Origin: Luzula sylvatica
Lineage: Eukaryota > Streptophyta > Magnoliopsida > Poales > Juncaceae
DNA length: 64,000 bases
Assembly: GCA_946800325.1 (NCBI GenBank)
Contig: OX326958.1
Location: 22,270,414 to 22,334,413, forward strand
Reading direction: 5' to 3'
Part shown: positions 27,174 through 38,924 of the stretch, piece after piece
Numbering within the stretch: position 1 is the first letter of the stretch
Layout of the letters: each line of letters opens with the position of its first letter
Notes under the pieces: generated by a model
Told to the model about the DNA's origin: nothing
The model's input: only the letters and a program-made list of their open reading frames with translations
Database searches by the model: none
Made by a program: the position numbers and the translations under genes

Positions 27174-27205
27174 CCTCGCGCGCAATTGTGCAGGCATAAA
27201 GCTAG
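27174..27205 (+). mobile_element. Degenerate Helitron 3' terminus
   Basis: The sequence CCTCGCGCGCAATTGTGCAGG followed by CATAAAGCTAG and then T matches, with changes, the better preserved Helitron end at 60,016-60,044. It has the remains of a GC-rich hairpin 8-11 bp before a terminal CTAG, and the next base is T as expected at an A/T insertion site. The hairpin arms are no longer perfectly complementary. The 5' end of this element was not located, so only the terminus is annotated. Confidence 0.65.
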
Positions 27206-27469
27206 TATAATATGAATGCAGAGAAAATAAAAAGAAAATACTAGGAAAACAACAAAGCAAGGAATTGATTCAATAAAATACTACAAGTTATTTTTCTTGA
27301 TAAAAATTAATTATGTAATATTTCAAAAGCATTTCCAAATAAATGCATGAACAAGTATTTAATAAAACAACAACATATTTCCATAACTTATAACTAATAA
27401 TTTAATAGCATTATTAATAAAACAATATCATATTTTTTTGTTGTTTTTATATTTACAAGTAACTATATA
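27206..27469. other. AT-rich spacer
   Basis: About 260 bp between the Helitron end and the first foldback MITE. Nothing but AT-rich sequence is seen. Confidence 0.6.
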
Positions 27470-27693
27470 GAGGATGACTAAGATACTTAATTAAGTATCA
27501 TGAGTTTGGTACTTAAGACTGTTTGACAATTAGATTTGCTTTGAGATTTGTGCATTTAATGATTAGCATAAACTGATATGGCAATATTTAATGATGAGTA
27601 TATATCATTAAAAAACACAAATCAAAGCAAATCTAATGGTCAAAAAATCCTAAATACCACACTCATGATACTTAATTGAGTATCTTATCCATC

Positions 27694-27696
<3 letters not shown>
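27470..27696. mobile_element. Foldback MITE, copy 1 (227 bp)
   Basis: Nearly the whole element is an inverted repeat. It starts GAGGATGACTAAGATACTTA and ends with the complement, TAAGTAGG-like arms replaced here by GAGTATCTTATCCATCCTC. Inside the arms lie GAGATTTGTG and CACAAATC pairs. It belongs to the same family as the element at 28,692-28,896, sharing TACTTAATTAAGTATCA and TTTGGTACTTAA. Flanks are TATA-rich, so the target duplication cannot be fixed. No coding capacity. Confidence 0.85.

Positions 27697-27786
<90 letters not shown>
27697..27786. repeat. (AT)n microsatellite, ~90 bp
   Basis: Uninterrupted AT dinucleotide run directly after MITE copy 1 and directly before the hAT-like element. 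It creates a spurious Ile-Tyr open frame. Confidence 0.95.
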
Positions 27787-27788
<2 letters not shown>

Positions 27789-28684
27789 ATGTTTTAAATG
27801 GCGATATTGCGGTCCATTGCGGTTGGGTCTTTTTTGCAGCGGATTGCGTTTGCGGACGCAATTGCGGCGCAATGACTTTATTGCGGACAGTCGTTGCAAT
27901 ATTAAATTATGTTATAATAATAGTTTGTATAAATATTTTTTCACAATATTTTTTTGTCATCATTAATAACGTAAAATTTTCTTTATAATTTTCTTCAAAA
28001 AAGAATAAAAATATTGATTGTCCAGGGGCATTTTCAGTGTACAAAAAAAGCTGATCATAAAATTTTCATTAATAAGGCAATTATACGGGACTTTGGATTT
28101 TTATTTTGTTAATAATTTTTCGTCGACATCCTAAACATATCAAAACAATATAATTCAATTTTGAAATCGAAACATCAATAAAATACAATGAAAATTATGA
28201 AATTCATACATTTATAGATGAAAATGAAAGATTTTAGACGTTATACACGTTATAAGCATATTTTATCAAATATTTTGATAATAAAGCATGAAAAATAAGT
28301 AATAAATAAACACAAAATCATGTTATAATTTTTATATTAAATAATTCTCGATGAAATTACTTTAACGTGTGTTTTGTGTTTAATTCAGGGTAAAAGACAA
28401 AATTGACAAATCAAAGCCCACGACTACGTTCCTCTCGTCGAGACGAACGATTTCGATATAAAATTCATGTCATTTGATGGAAGGATGAGAAGGTTACAAT
28501 AATTTTAATATATGGCCGCAATTATTAGCCGCAATACCGCAATTTTACCGATATTTGGCCGCAATATCGCCACAATTTCCGCAATTTTCAAAAAACGCAA
28601 TATATGGTTGCGATGTTGCGATTCTAAATTGCAGACCGCAATTTCCGCAATTGTGCCGCAATATCGTCGCAATTTAAAACACTC
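27787..28684. mobile_element. hAT-like non-autonomous element (~898 bp)
   Basis: Left end CAATGTTTTAAATGGCGATA, right end the complement of GAGTGTTTTAAATTGCGACG. These are inverted repeats of the family seen at 6,049. Both ends are packed with TTGCGG/CCGCAA subterminal motifs (about 27,800-27,880 and 28,510-28,675). Flanking 8-mers ATATATAT and ATATATAG are compatible with an 8-bp hAT target duplication, but the (AT)n context makes this weak. The AT-rich core has no transposase. The last 2-3 bases of the right end differ from the left. Confidence 0.8.
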
Positions 28685-28691
28685 ATATATA

Positions 28692-29682
<991 letters not shown>

Positions 29683-30127
29683 TATGTTGTACGGATATGA
29701 ATACAGATACGACGATACGATATTTTTCAAAAAAAAAAAACATAGGATACGATATCTATTATATATAATATCTAATTATTTTATTAATTATAATTTATAT
29801 ATATTATTTTTTATATTTTTGACATAAATATACTAAAATTTTATTTTTACACAAGAAAATTCACATTAAGTAAATATTTACTATACTTAGTTATTTACTT
29901 ATATATATTACTCGTTAGTTCGATTTAAAATTTACATTTTTTTTTTCAAGTAAATTTATTGATTCTTTGTAAGTATCCGATAAGTATCCGTGAAGTATTT
30001 AATATTATTTTGAAATCAAATATTCGAATACGCCACGTTGAGTATTCGATACGTATCCGACGAGTATCGGTATCTGATACGGTATCTAATACCATACGGC
30101 TTGATTTTGAAGTATCCGCGTAACATA
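29683..30127. mobile_element. Probable TIR element with 'tatccg' repeats (~445 bp)
   Basis: The left border TATGTTGTACGGATA and the complement of the right border TATGTTACGCGGATA form an imperfect terminal inverted repeat. Each end is followed by repeated GATACGATAC / GTATCCG motifs and the core is AT-rich. No clean target duplication is visible, so borders are provisional. Small ORFs on both strands are by-products of the GATACG repetition. Confidence 0.45.
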
Positions 30128-30400
30128 TCCGGCAAATTATCAAATCGCTACAATAATGATAATATCAAGAATCTGATGATTTCTTTCATGTGGCATGATA
30201 TACGCCCTCAAGCCGAAATATGTATGTTTTTTCATTAAATCACCTCAATTCTGACGATTTTAAAGGTCATTTTTGTTTCGCGCAAGAGAAAATTTCGATT
30301 GAATGCTAATAAGTGCCAGGTAACACTCCATAATTTTGATTATTCCTTCTTTTATCAACGATTTGTTCTTCCTTCATGATCTATCAGAAAATTATGAAAC

Positions 30401-30544
30401 TGTGAGAATGAATTCTAACAGAAAAGACGGCTTAAGTTCCATAGACAAAGTGAAGAATCGCAACTGTGAGAATGAATTCTAACAGAAAAGACGGCTTAAG
30501 TTCCATAGACAAAGTGAAGAATCGCAACTGTGAGAATGAATTCA
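30401..30544. repeat. 64-bp tandem duplication at the DUF247 start
   Basis: TGTGAGAATGAATTCTAACA begins at 30,401 and again at 30,465, with the first 16 bases a third time at 30,529. The unit of 64 bp is not a multiple of three. A frame starting in copy one hits a TAA in copy two, whereas the frame starting in copy two (ATG at 30,472) reads on into the DUF247 coding sequence. Confidence 0.95.
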
Positions 30545-31608
30545 GTCCCGTTCTCGTATCAATTGGACCATATGACCATGAAAGAAGTACCCTACAGGCC
30601 ATGGAGCAAATAAAATGGAATTTACTAGACGAGATATTGAAAATTAACAGAAAAATAACCCTTCAAGTTATATAAAATTCCTCGACGAAGTAGAACACAT
30701 TGCAAGGATGTATTACAGTGAAGAAATCAGCATGGAAATCAATGAGTTCGTAAAAAATGCGTGACCTTCAGGCTGTAGAGTTAAATCATGATTTAGACAA
30801 TTACTCGATCGAGGAAACCCCTAATACTGAAATGAAGCCACTGGATTCTAGCTTTGTTATGCGCGACCTTGTTCTTGCCGAAAATCAAATTCCCTTTTTT
30901 GTGCTAGAGATTTTATATGGACTCTTTGTAGACCAAGAGAATGCAACAACTCCCCTCTCATAAAAAATTTGTCATGGCATAGAGCAATTATTGGGTCATT
31001 TTCCAAAGTCTATCAACGAAACCAATAGACCGAGACATTTTCAGCATTTATTGCACTTGTGTCAGATATACTTAAGGCCTAGCTGTCGAAATACCGACTT
31101 TTGTTTTTGCGCAATTGGACCCGACATAAGGTAAAATAATCAACAATTGGCACGGAGCATATCAATATCATATTTTAGGAGTTGAGTTTAAGAAAAGAGA
31201 ATTCGATGGCAACAACAAACATTCGCTCTTGGATGTCAAATTTATTAACGATGTACTGGAAAAGTGGAAATTCCTTATTTGACTATAAATGAAAGCACGC
31301 CATCTCTTTTTAAGAACCTTATCGCACTAGAAAACGCAAATCCGAAATTTCGAAATGATATTATTGCGTTTATCATTTTCATGTCTCAGCTTGTAAAGGA
31401 CGTTAGGGATGTATCATTATTAGTTCGCAAAGGAATTATTGGGTGCGACTTGCCGAGCGAAGATAATGTTGTGGATTTCTTCAGGTGGCTTAGAGAAGAT
31501 GTGGCCATTGACGTGGCCGGAAACTTTTATTTGACGCGTATTTATCAAAATGCAGAAGCTTATTATCAAACTGGTTCGACCATGGTGCGTGGTGGTTTGA
31601 AAGATTAG
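30466..31608 (+). pseudogene. DUF247 family pseudogene
   Basis: Three reading frames together spell most of a DUF247 protein, a plant-specific family of unknown biochemistry with an extracytoplasmic-type globular region and a C-terminal membrane segment. Frame one (ATG 30,472) gives the N-terminal SIGPYDHE motif and a MEQIKWNLL helix. A shift near 30,675 leads into FLDEVEHIARMYYSEE, then DLVLAENQIPFFVLEILYGL, the family's most recognisable motif. Stops follow at 30,961 and about 31,035-31,080. The frame resumes at LGVEFKK and SLLDVKF, then shifts again into IPYLTINESTPSLFKNLIAL and LVKDVRDVSLLVRKGII. The expected C-terminal transmembrane helix is absent, as the frame ends at GGLKD. At least four frame breaks plus truncation make this a dead copy. 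The identification is firm; an expressed fragment is not excluded. Confidence 0.85.
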
Positions 31609-32130
31609 TTTACAATTATCAAATGTAAGCCGAACCGAATAATGATTAGATGGTTAGGATACAGATAAACTCAAAAAACTAGCTGTTATTAGTGATTAGG
31701 TAAGCGAATGGCTAGTTAGCCTAGTTTGGATTAGTAGTATAAATAAGAGTTGAAAATATAAATATCAATAAAAAATCCAATTTATTCTTAATATTTACTC
31801 TAATATGGGGTTTAACATTATTTGCTCAGTTATACTGGTATAAATTTCTTCAGGAGGCTTATTCGTCGTGACAAGATTATTCGTAAAGTTTTGAGGATAA
31901 TTCTCTTTTGATAAAACGATAACCAATTTTTTTTGTAAATCAGCATATTATTTTATGCTGCCAGAGTGCCAGTGTCAATATCCTTTAGTAATCACTAATC
32001 AGTTAATTGTATTGTATTGCTTATTGAATCAATTAACAAAGAAATTGTATAATTCAATCTTATTGGAGTCTTTTCCATTTATGGGAAATAATTTTTATGT
32101 TTGCTTTGATTTTCATATGTTTCTTTTTTG
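31609..32130. other. Intergenic, no gene seen
   Basis: AT-rich DNA between the DUF247 pseudogene and the pentanucleotide array. No further DUF247 homology, such as the missing membrane segment, was recognised. Confidence 0.55.
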
Positions 32131-33385
32131 TTATTAAAAGGTTCAGTTCCGCTATTTCAGTTTTTCGATTTTCTGCTATTCGAGTATCCTGTCATTCCAA
32201 TATTCTGCTATCCCAGTATACCGTTATAACACTATTCCAATATTCCGCCATTCCATTATTTGGTTATTTCATTATTCCAGTATTCCGCTATTTCATTATC
32301 CCGATATTTCAGTTTTCCGCCATTCTGCTATTCTGGTATTTCAGTTTCTGCTATTCCACTATTTTGGTATCCGGTACTCCAGTTTTACTCTATTTCGTTA
32401 TTCCAGTTTTTCTCTTATTCCATTTTTTGGTTTTCCCCGTTTTTTCCGTTATTCCTGTTTTCGTTTTTCCGTTATTCCGCTATTCCGATTTTTCCTTATT
32501 CTACTATTCCAGTTTTTCGATATTCCGCTTTTTCATTATTCTGTATTCCCGTTTTCCGCTATTCCATTATTCCAATTGTTATTCCTGTATTCCGCTTTTT
32601 CATTATTCTGTATTCCCGTTTTCCGCTATTCCATTATTCCAATTGTTATTCCTGTATTCCGCTAATTCGCTATTCCAGTACTTTGCTATTCTAGTATTTC
32701 GCTATTCAGGTGTTCCGCAATTCAAGTGTTTCGATATTCCAGTATTCCGTTATTTCAGTATTTCGCTATTCCAATATTACCTTATTCGAGTTTTTCGTTA
32801 TTTCAGTATTTCGTTATTCGGCGATTCCTCTATTTCTCTATTTTGTTATTCCATTGTCCCGCTATTCCTTTATTCCACTATTCCGATATTCTGCTATTCT
32901 CCTATTCCATTATTCCGTAATTCCATTATCCCATATTTTGTTGTTCCGGTATTCCTTATTCCATTATTATAGAATTTCGTTATTTCGTAATAGCGCTATT
33001 GTACTATTCAATTTATAACGTGATTCTCCTATTCCGCTATTCTAGTTTATCATTATTCAGCTATTCCACTATTCCGTTCTTCTAGTATTCCCCGATTCCA
33101 TTATTTCAGTATTCCGCTATTTCGTTATTCCTCTATTCCACTATTCCAATATTACGTTATTGAAGTTTTCCACTATTATGTTATTTCGTTATTTTCCTAT
33201 TTCTCTATTTCAGTGTTTCGTTATTCCATTATTCTGCTATTTGATTATTTCGATATTTCGATATTCCAATATTCCCTATTCCGTTATTTCAGTATTTCGT
33301 TATTCTGATATTCCAGTATTCCCTATTCCGTTATTTCAGAATTCTGTTATTTTAATATACTGCTATTATTATTGCAATATATTGT
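32131..33385. repeat. Degenerate (TATTC)n array, ~1.2 kb
   Basis: The pentamer TATTC, with variants TATTT, TTTTC and GATTC, repeats almost without interruption. Pairs of pentamers often make 10-bp units such as TATTCCGCTA and TATTCCAGTA. Stops are rare in several frames, so long overlapping ORFs (up to 291 aa, rich in Phe, Ser, Tyr, Ile and Pro) appear in all forward frames. This is a property of the repeat and not evidence for a protein. Confidence 0.92.
32521..32654. repeat. 67-bp direct duplication inside the pentamer array
   Basis: TATTCCGCTTTTTCATTATT at 32,521 restarts at 32,588 and the two 67-bp segments look identical. This indicates recent slippage or unequal exchange within an otherwise strongly diverged array. 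Confidence 0.9.
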
Positions 33386-33734
33386 TATGAGGCCCTATAC
33401 TGTACCTCCTCATTTTCCCACAATATTATTTATATCTTTAATTAATGATTAATCATTTAAGTAATTAACAAAATAACACTTTATCAACAGTTGATTTAAT
33501 ATATAATTAAAATACATATACATTAATAATTTTTAATTAATATCAATTAATCGTAAATCGAATCTCCTTTGTTAATGACCAATGTAATTAATCATCAATT
33601 AATATAAAAAATTGGGATGGTGAGATGAGGGAGCACGATATAATTATCCTATTATTATTCCATTATTTCACTATCATTATTAGTACATTAAGCTGGGCAT
33701 AGGTTCAAGAGTGAGCCGTTAAGCCTGGCCCGCA
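33386..33734 (+). promoter_or_regulatory. Upstream region of the PPR gene
   Basis: About 350 bp of AT-rich DNA between the pentamer array and the PPR start codon. It probably includes the promoter and 5' leader, but no convincing TATA box or other factor site can be singled out. The leader just before the ATG (GAGCCGTTAAGCCTGGCCCG) is suddenly GC-rich. Confidence 0.35.
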
Positions 33735-35520
33735 ATGCCTCCGCGCTTCCTCACTTTCCTCTCTCGCCGGCGGTCCAGACTTCCAAAACCCCGACCAAAT
33801 CAACCCACAACCACCACCACCATTAGCCCAAAAGAATACATGCGCACAACGATTCACAAAATCACCTCTCTCCTCCGCACCAACGACTGGTCCTCAGCCC
33901 AACACCACCTCTCATCTCTCCCAATCAAATGGGACTCGTTCACCATCAACCGAGTTCTCAAAACTCACCCACCCATGCAAAAAGCCTTTCTGTTCTTCAA
34001 TTGGGTTGCTGCTCGGCCCAATTTCAAGCACGACCGATTCACCTACACCACCATGCTCGATATCTTTGGTGAAGCTGGACGTCTCACATCCATGCACCAC
34101 CTGTTCGACGAAATGTGTCAGAGGGGGATCGAACCAGATGGGGCGACTTACACTGTTATCATGCACTGGATTGCGAAAAGTGGTGATTTTGAGGGCGCCA
34201 TTCGAGTTTGGGGCGAGATGAGGAGGAGAAGGTGTAGACCAACAGTGGTTTCTTATACCGCTTTGATCAAGGTTTTGTTCGAAAATGGCCAAATTGAGGA
34301 AGCAAAAGAGGTTTATAAACAGATGATTGAAGAAGGTATAGAACCTAATTGCCATACTTATACCGTTTTGATGGACCACCTTGCCTCTACTGGTAAGTGT
34401 TTCTTCTCTTTCTTACATGATTATTGACGATTTGAGTTATTGGGTATTTGTGTAATTAAACTCGATTTATTAATGCTATGTATTTTAATTTTTAAACAAG
34501 TTAGGTAAATTTGATGCGATTCTAGAAATGATGAATGAAATGAAAGAAGCAGGGGTGGAACCAGACAAGGCCATGTATAATATACTTATCGAAAAATCTT
34601 CTGATTCTGGTGAAGTAAAGTTTATGAATAAAATACTTGAATGTATGAAAGAGAGAAAAATGGTACTTCGTTTCCAGGTTTTTGCGAAAGCTTTAGAAGC
34701 ATTAAATGTTAAGGGCGAGAGCGATTTTCTCCTTCGAGAAGTAAACCCTCATATAATGATTGACGAAAAAATTAGTGAAAACAATATGGACAATGATTAT
34801 ATGATTAATAAAGGTATTATTATTTATTTATTGGGAAGTAACAATTGGATTGCTTTGGCGAGAATTATAACCGAAATTGGTGATGAAGAATTAGACATGG
34901 ATTTGAATATTTTAACCATGGTTATTCAAACTAGTTGTGCGAAAAAGAATTTATCATGTGCATTAGCGGTATATAAGTATTTTATTAAGAATAACAAAGA
35001 AATTGAGATTTCTTCATTTAATAGCATTTTTGGTCTACTTGTTAGAAACAAAATGTTCGATGTACTAATAGAGTTATTCGAAGAAATGATTAGTGCTAGA
35101 TATATTTTCGGGCCTTACTTAGGTTTTCTATTGATAAATAGTTTAGGATATGCCGGTTACAATAATTACGCTACGAGGGTATTCGTGTCATTTTTGCCCG
35201 AGGATAGAAACATCGTTACATATACCGCGTTAATGGATTGTTATTTTCATAACGGAGAGGTGGATAAAGGAATTGAGGTATTGGAGGAAATGAAAACCAA
35301 TGGAATTAAAATTTCGTGCGGGACTTACGATGTAATTGTTTCTGGTTTGCGAAAGGCGGGATGGGGAAGTCATTCGGAATATTTTAGAAAGGAAAAGAAG
35401 AAGGTGAAATGGAGGGAAAATATGGAAAATGTTTCGTGTGAAGAAATGTTGTGTAATCGTTTATTCTGTCTTGATCAAGGCCTGTTAGATAATTCTGTTT
35501 CGGCGCGTAATGAATATTGA
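33735..35520 (+). CDS. P-type pentatricopeptide repeat (PPR) protein, two exons
   Basis: Exon 1 is 33,735-34,392 and exon 2 is 34,505-35,520. The 112-bp intron starts GTAAGT and ends TTAG, and splicing joins ...LASTG to KFDAILEMMNEM in frame, giving 557 aa. The N-terminus is rich in Arg, Ser and Pro with no acidic residues (MPPRFLTFLSRRRSR), as in organelle targeting peptides. PPR motifs of about 35 aa begin around residue 103 (FTYTTMLDIFGEAGR), 138 (ATYTVIMHWIAKSGD), 173 (VSYTALIKVLFENGQ) and 208 (HTYTVLMDHLASTGK), with further degenerate motifs and a clear one near the C-terminus (VTYTALMDCYFHNGEV). No E or DYW domain is present, so it is a P-class member, expected to bind organellar RNA in stability, splicing or translation. 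Overall character recalls the Arabidopsis At2g01390 type, from memory only. The upstream ATG is the only in-frame start before the PPR region with a targeting-like leader. Confidence 0.93.
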
Positions 35521-36100
35521 TTTTATTTTATACTGTGTAAATGATATTGGAAATGAAATTAAATTAAATTGTTAATTGGTTGAAGTTTACTGAATTCTTA
35601 TATTCTTGGTCGTTTTTTTCTTTTCTTTTTACGTATGAATAATTACGTCAAATTATTATTATTATTATTATTATTCTGTGCATAAAGGTATTTCACTTAA
35701 ATCTGAAGAATGACCAGAAAAATCTAAATATGCAGGCATGATTTAAGTTTGGTGGGGACTATTGCGTCGGTTTATCAGTTATTTATACATTTGAAGTTTG
35801 AAATGCTTTCAATAATTTCAAATTTAAAATTGGAACATTGAATTGGCATATTGAAGACAGACATGACCATTTTGATATTTCCTGGGGCCCATAATCCACC
35901 CTAGCCAAGTAAGGCCATAACTTTTGTCACATTACTCTCGGCCCATTTCCGCCCACAGAAACACCATTTTTTTCAATTTAACACCACTTTTTTGGTAGAC
36001 CCATATAATTTGAATACAAGATGTTCAAGTTTTGAGGACAAAAAGTCTAAAATATATGCTAGTTTATAACAATGATAAATTAATACAAAATAATGGGGAG
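35521..36100. other. PPR 3' flank and intergenic DNA
   Basis: AT-rich 3' flank with a short (ATT)n tract at about 35,655-35,677. No second gene was recognised. Confidence 0.5.
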
Positions 36101-36104
36101 TAAA

Positions 36105-36600
36105 TTGGGGTAAGTCGAGTTCGAGCTAGCTATGTCCAGCTCGATCTCGACTCGAACTGACTAGGCTCGTTTATCATCAAGGTTCGAACTGAAATTCAAG
36201 CTCAACCTCGGTTCATTTTGACCAGAACTAGCTCGAATCGATTTGACAATAGTTACTAGTTCGGCTCGATTTGACAATAACTTGATTACCAAAATAATTT
36301 GATTTCAAATTGGAAAAAAAATCAAATAGTTGCCGACAAAATAATCATTTAAACAAAAATTATATCACGTAATATTTTAATAATACATACACATATATAA
36401 CCAAAATCATCAAACATCATATAGAGAACTATTGTTGTTATCGATTCTTGGTGTATTATATATTACAAACTAATTGGAATGAAAGTCATTAGGTTATATG
36501 TGGAGCTCAAATTTGTTCCGAGTAAACAGAGTCAAGATCAAAATTCAGCTCGATAAGTTTTCGAACTAGTTTAGATTGGCTCTATTAAACTAGTTTAACA
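36105..36600. repeat. Dispersed-type repeat rich in GCTCGA motifs
   Basis: Clustered AGCTCGA, TTCGAAC and GACTCGA words at the left (36,110-36,270) and right (36,505-36,600) with an AT-rich core are typical of plant hAT-like or unclassified repeats. No clean terminal inverted repeat or target duplication could be fixed, so borders are approximate. Confidence 0.4.
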
Positions 36601-37101
36601 ATACAATTTTTCATGGAGAAATCATGCTTTGCTCACAAAGGAATAAAGATCTCAACAAGTAGAAATGCAATTAATTTTTTCACATTTCATTTATTAATAT
36701 TCACTTTTAAGTTCAAACCATTGGTGACATTAAGATGTTAGAGAAAGTGTTCCTGCAAATTTCTCGGAAGGCAAAAACAAATATCATATTATTTCATAGT
36801 TATTATTTATTGTTCACGGCATTAGGACATTTCACAGGCTGGCATTCATTAATGTGATTAATTTCAGTCTTTAAAACTCTACTTAGCATAGCCTCTCACT
36901 CTCCTATACGTCCAAACACGCCTCTGAGTTTATATCCGTACACTTGTCTCCTAATCAAATGATTCAAATTCCAAAAATATCATCAATACCCCTCCCAAAC
37001 TCCAAATATCACAAATCACCTCCATTTGTATGTACCAGTGTGTGTAATGTGTATCAGTAGTTCTGAGAGAAGCATGCAGTGGTGAACATCACTCAACACC
37101 A

Positions 37102-37216
37102 CACGTGCCACGTGTACTTCGCACGTGTCTCCGGGCATGCGTGCACGTGCATGCATGTGGGGTAGCCGTTACTAATTGGGTGCACATGCCTGTGAAATTT
37201 GCAGCATGCATGCATG
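37102..37216. promoter_or_regulatory. G-box and RY-motif cluster
   Basis: CACGTG occurs at 37,102, 37,109, 37,122 and 37,144, with another at 37,394. CATGCATG (RY-type) occurs at 37,150 and the run CATGCATGCATGC at 37,205-37,217. bZIP/bHLH factors bind G-boxes and B3 factors bind RY motifs, so this resembles a regulatory element. No gene is recognised within the next 1 kb on either side, so its target is unknown. Confidence 0.45.
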
Positions 37217-37516
37217 CCCTGTTTTTCAAACAAGGAGTTTTAATTCATCTGTTCTTATCTTATATCTCAAATGAATCTCACTAATACATAATCTAATGAT
37301 TTGTTTACTCATGAGTCATGGAAAACGAGTTATTGAAGTGTTTACTTTAGTTTAGTTTAGTTTAGATACGACAAAAGAAGGGATGCCAATTGCCACGTGT
37401 GATGCAATGAATGAGAATGAGATTGCATCATTGCATGCATGGTGAGTGTAAGTAAGTAATGGTGGACAGGGAGAGAAGAAGAGGGGACATTAATGGAAGG
37501 TAGGCCACCATGGGAG

Positions 37517-37706
37517 CAAGGACGGAACTAGGGGGGTTAGTGGGGGCTTAAGCCCCTCCCCACAAAATGAAATTACACACGAATGTATATATGGAGAAAT
37601 TATATATGTTATTATGATTTATATGTTAAAAATTATATTGAATTACTCGTTCTCGGTCTTCCCTATCATTCCGGCCCCTCTATTATTCCGTCCTGGTCCG
37701 TCCCTG
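37517..37706. mobile_element. hAT MITE, CARGGACGG family, copy 1 (190 bp)
   Basis: Perfect 8-bp target duplication CATGGGAG (37,509-37,516 and 37,707-37,714). Ends are inverted repeats, CAAGGACGGAACTAGG at the left and the complement of CAGGGACGGACCAGGA at the right. The second family member lies at 57,162-57,366 in the same orientation. No coding capacity. Confidence 0.93.
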
Positions 37707-37714
37707 CATGGGAG

Positions 37715-38917
37715 CAAAGTGGTATTCTTTCCATGCCTCTCTTTGTATTCTCATCCAACATGATACATTCATACTGTATATTCAGACACACCTCCACTCT
37801 TTGTATTAATGTGAAATGCCTGGCTTATTATTGCAAAAAATATTATGAAAATCCTATAGTAATTAAGAATACAAGTTTTTTTTTTCATATTTCATTTTAG
37901 TTTTTGTTTGGTTAAATCTTCTTATGGATTAAGTGACGATGTGACTGTTAAATTAAATGGTTATGTATGTAGTAGTATAAATGTTGGACATACCCCACCT
38001 CTTATTTTAAAATTTTGATGACGTGAATACGGATGGATTAACATGTTAAGAATTAATACATTAATTCATGATTTAACATTTTAATTAGACAATTTTGGAG
38101 GAAGAGTATTAGAAGATGTACAGAATAATTCTACACAACATGATTTTCCCGTAGAATTGACAGCATAATTATGAGATGTATGATTTGGATTAAAATAAAC
38201 TAAACTACTATATGATAGGAACACAATATCTAACTATGATCAACATTATGTTGACAATCATATGACAAAAACATGTTGTGTAGAATTATTCGGGATTGTA
38301 CATCACTACTCTATTATTATTACACATGGATACAAAAATACTATAGGATTGTAGTGCTAGTTGTCATGTGTGGTGGTGCTCTCACCTGAATCCCTCATCA
38401 TCATCATAAGGGATGGGGGAGGGGGCGAGAGGGGAGGATGGGTGAACATTCCAAACACACCTAAATGTTCCATTGGCATAATATCATATCATATATTTGT
38501 TTGCATGTGTATCGAGTTAGGAGACAAGGGGTTAAATATATTGAATAGTTTAATGAGACTATGCTTTGCACGGTCACATGAGCCAAGGATGGCCTTGTGA
38601 GTTATGAGTTATGAGAGACAAGTTTTGGATGTGCACAAAATCACTACAAACAACCCAAAAGTGACAAAATTTAATTTAATTTCCTTTTAAAGTCAAAGTT
38701 AATATCTGCTATGCTCTCATTAATCAATAAACAATTATGCAATGATAAATATAGTAAATATTATAAATATTATTTACCAACAATCATACCAAGATATCGT
38801 AAGGTGAAGGATTCCAAATCTCATTGATATCTCAAATAAAAAAAATGAAAACAAAAATATTAATGATTCACGGATTAGTTTTTACTTAAAAAAATAGTAA
38901 ATATTTTTTTTGTATAA
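37715..38917. other. Intergenic, no gene seen
   Basis: About 1.2 kb of mixed AT-rich sequence. A G-rich stretch (GGGATGGGGGAGGGGGCGAG) lies at 38,411-38,430. Short ORFs here have no recognisable domains. Confidence 0.55.
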
Positions 38918-38924
38918 ATGTTTT

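Noticed and set aside
32097..33018. Long ORF of 291 aa and overlapping ORFs rich in Phe, Tyr and Pro
   Set aside because: They lie in the (TATTC)n array, are open in several frames at once and have no domain.
33912..34379. 155-aa ORF on the minus strand
   Set aside because: Antisense shadow of PPR exon 1; the plus strand has clear PPR motifs and a consistent splice.
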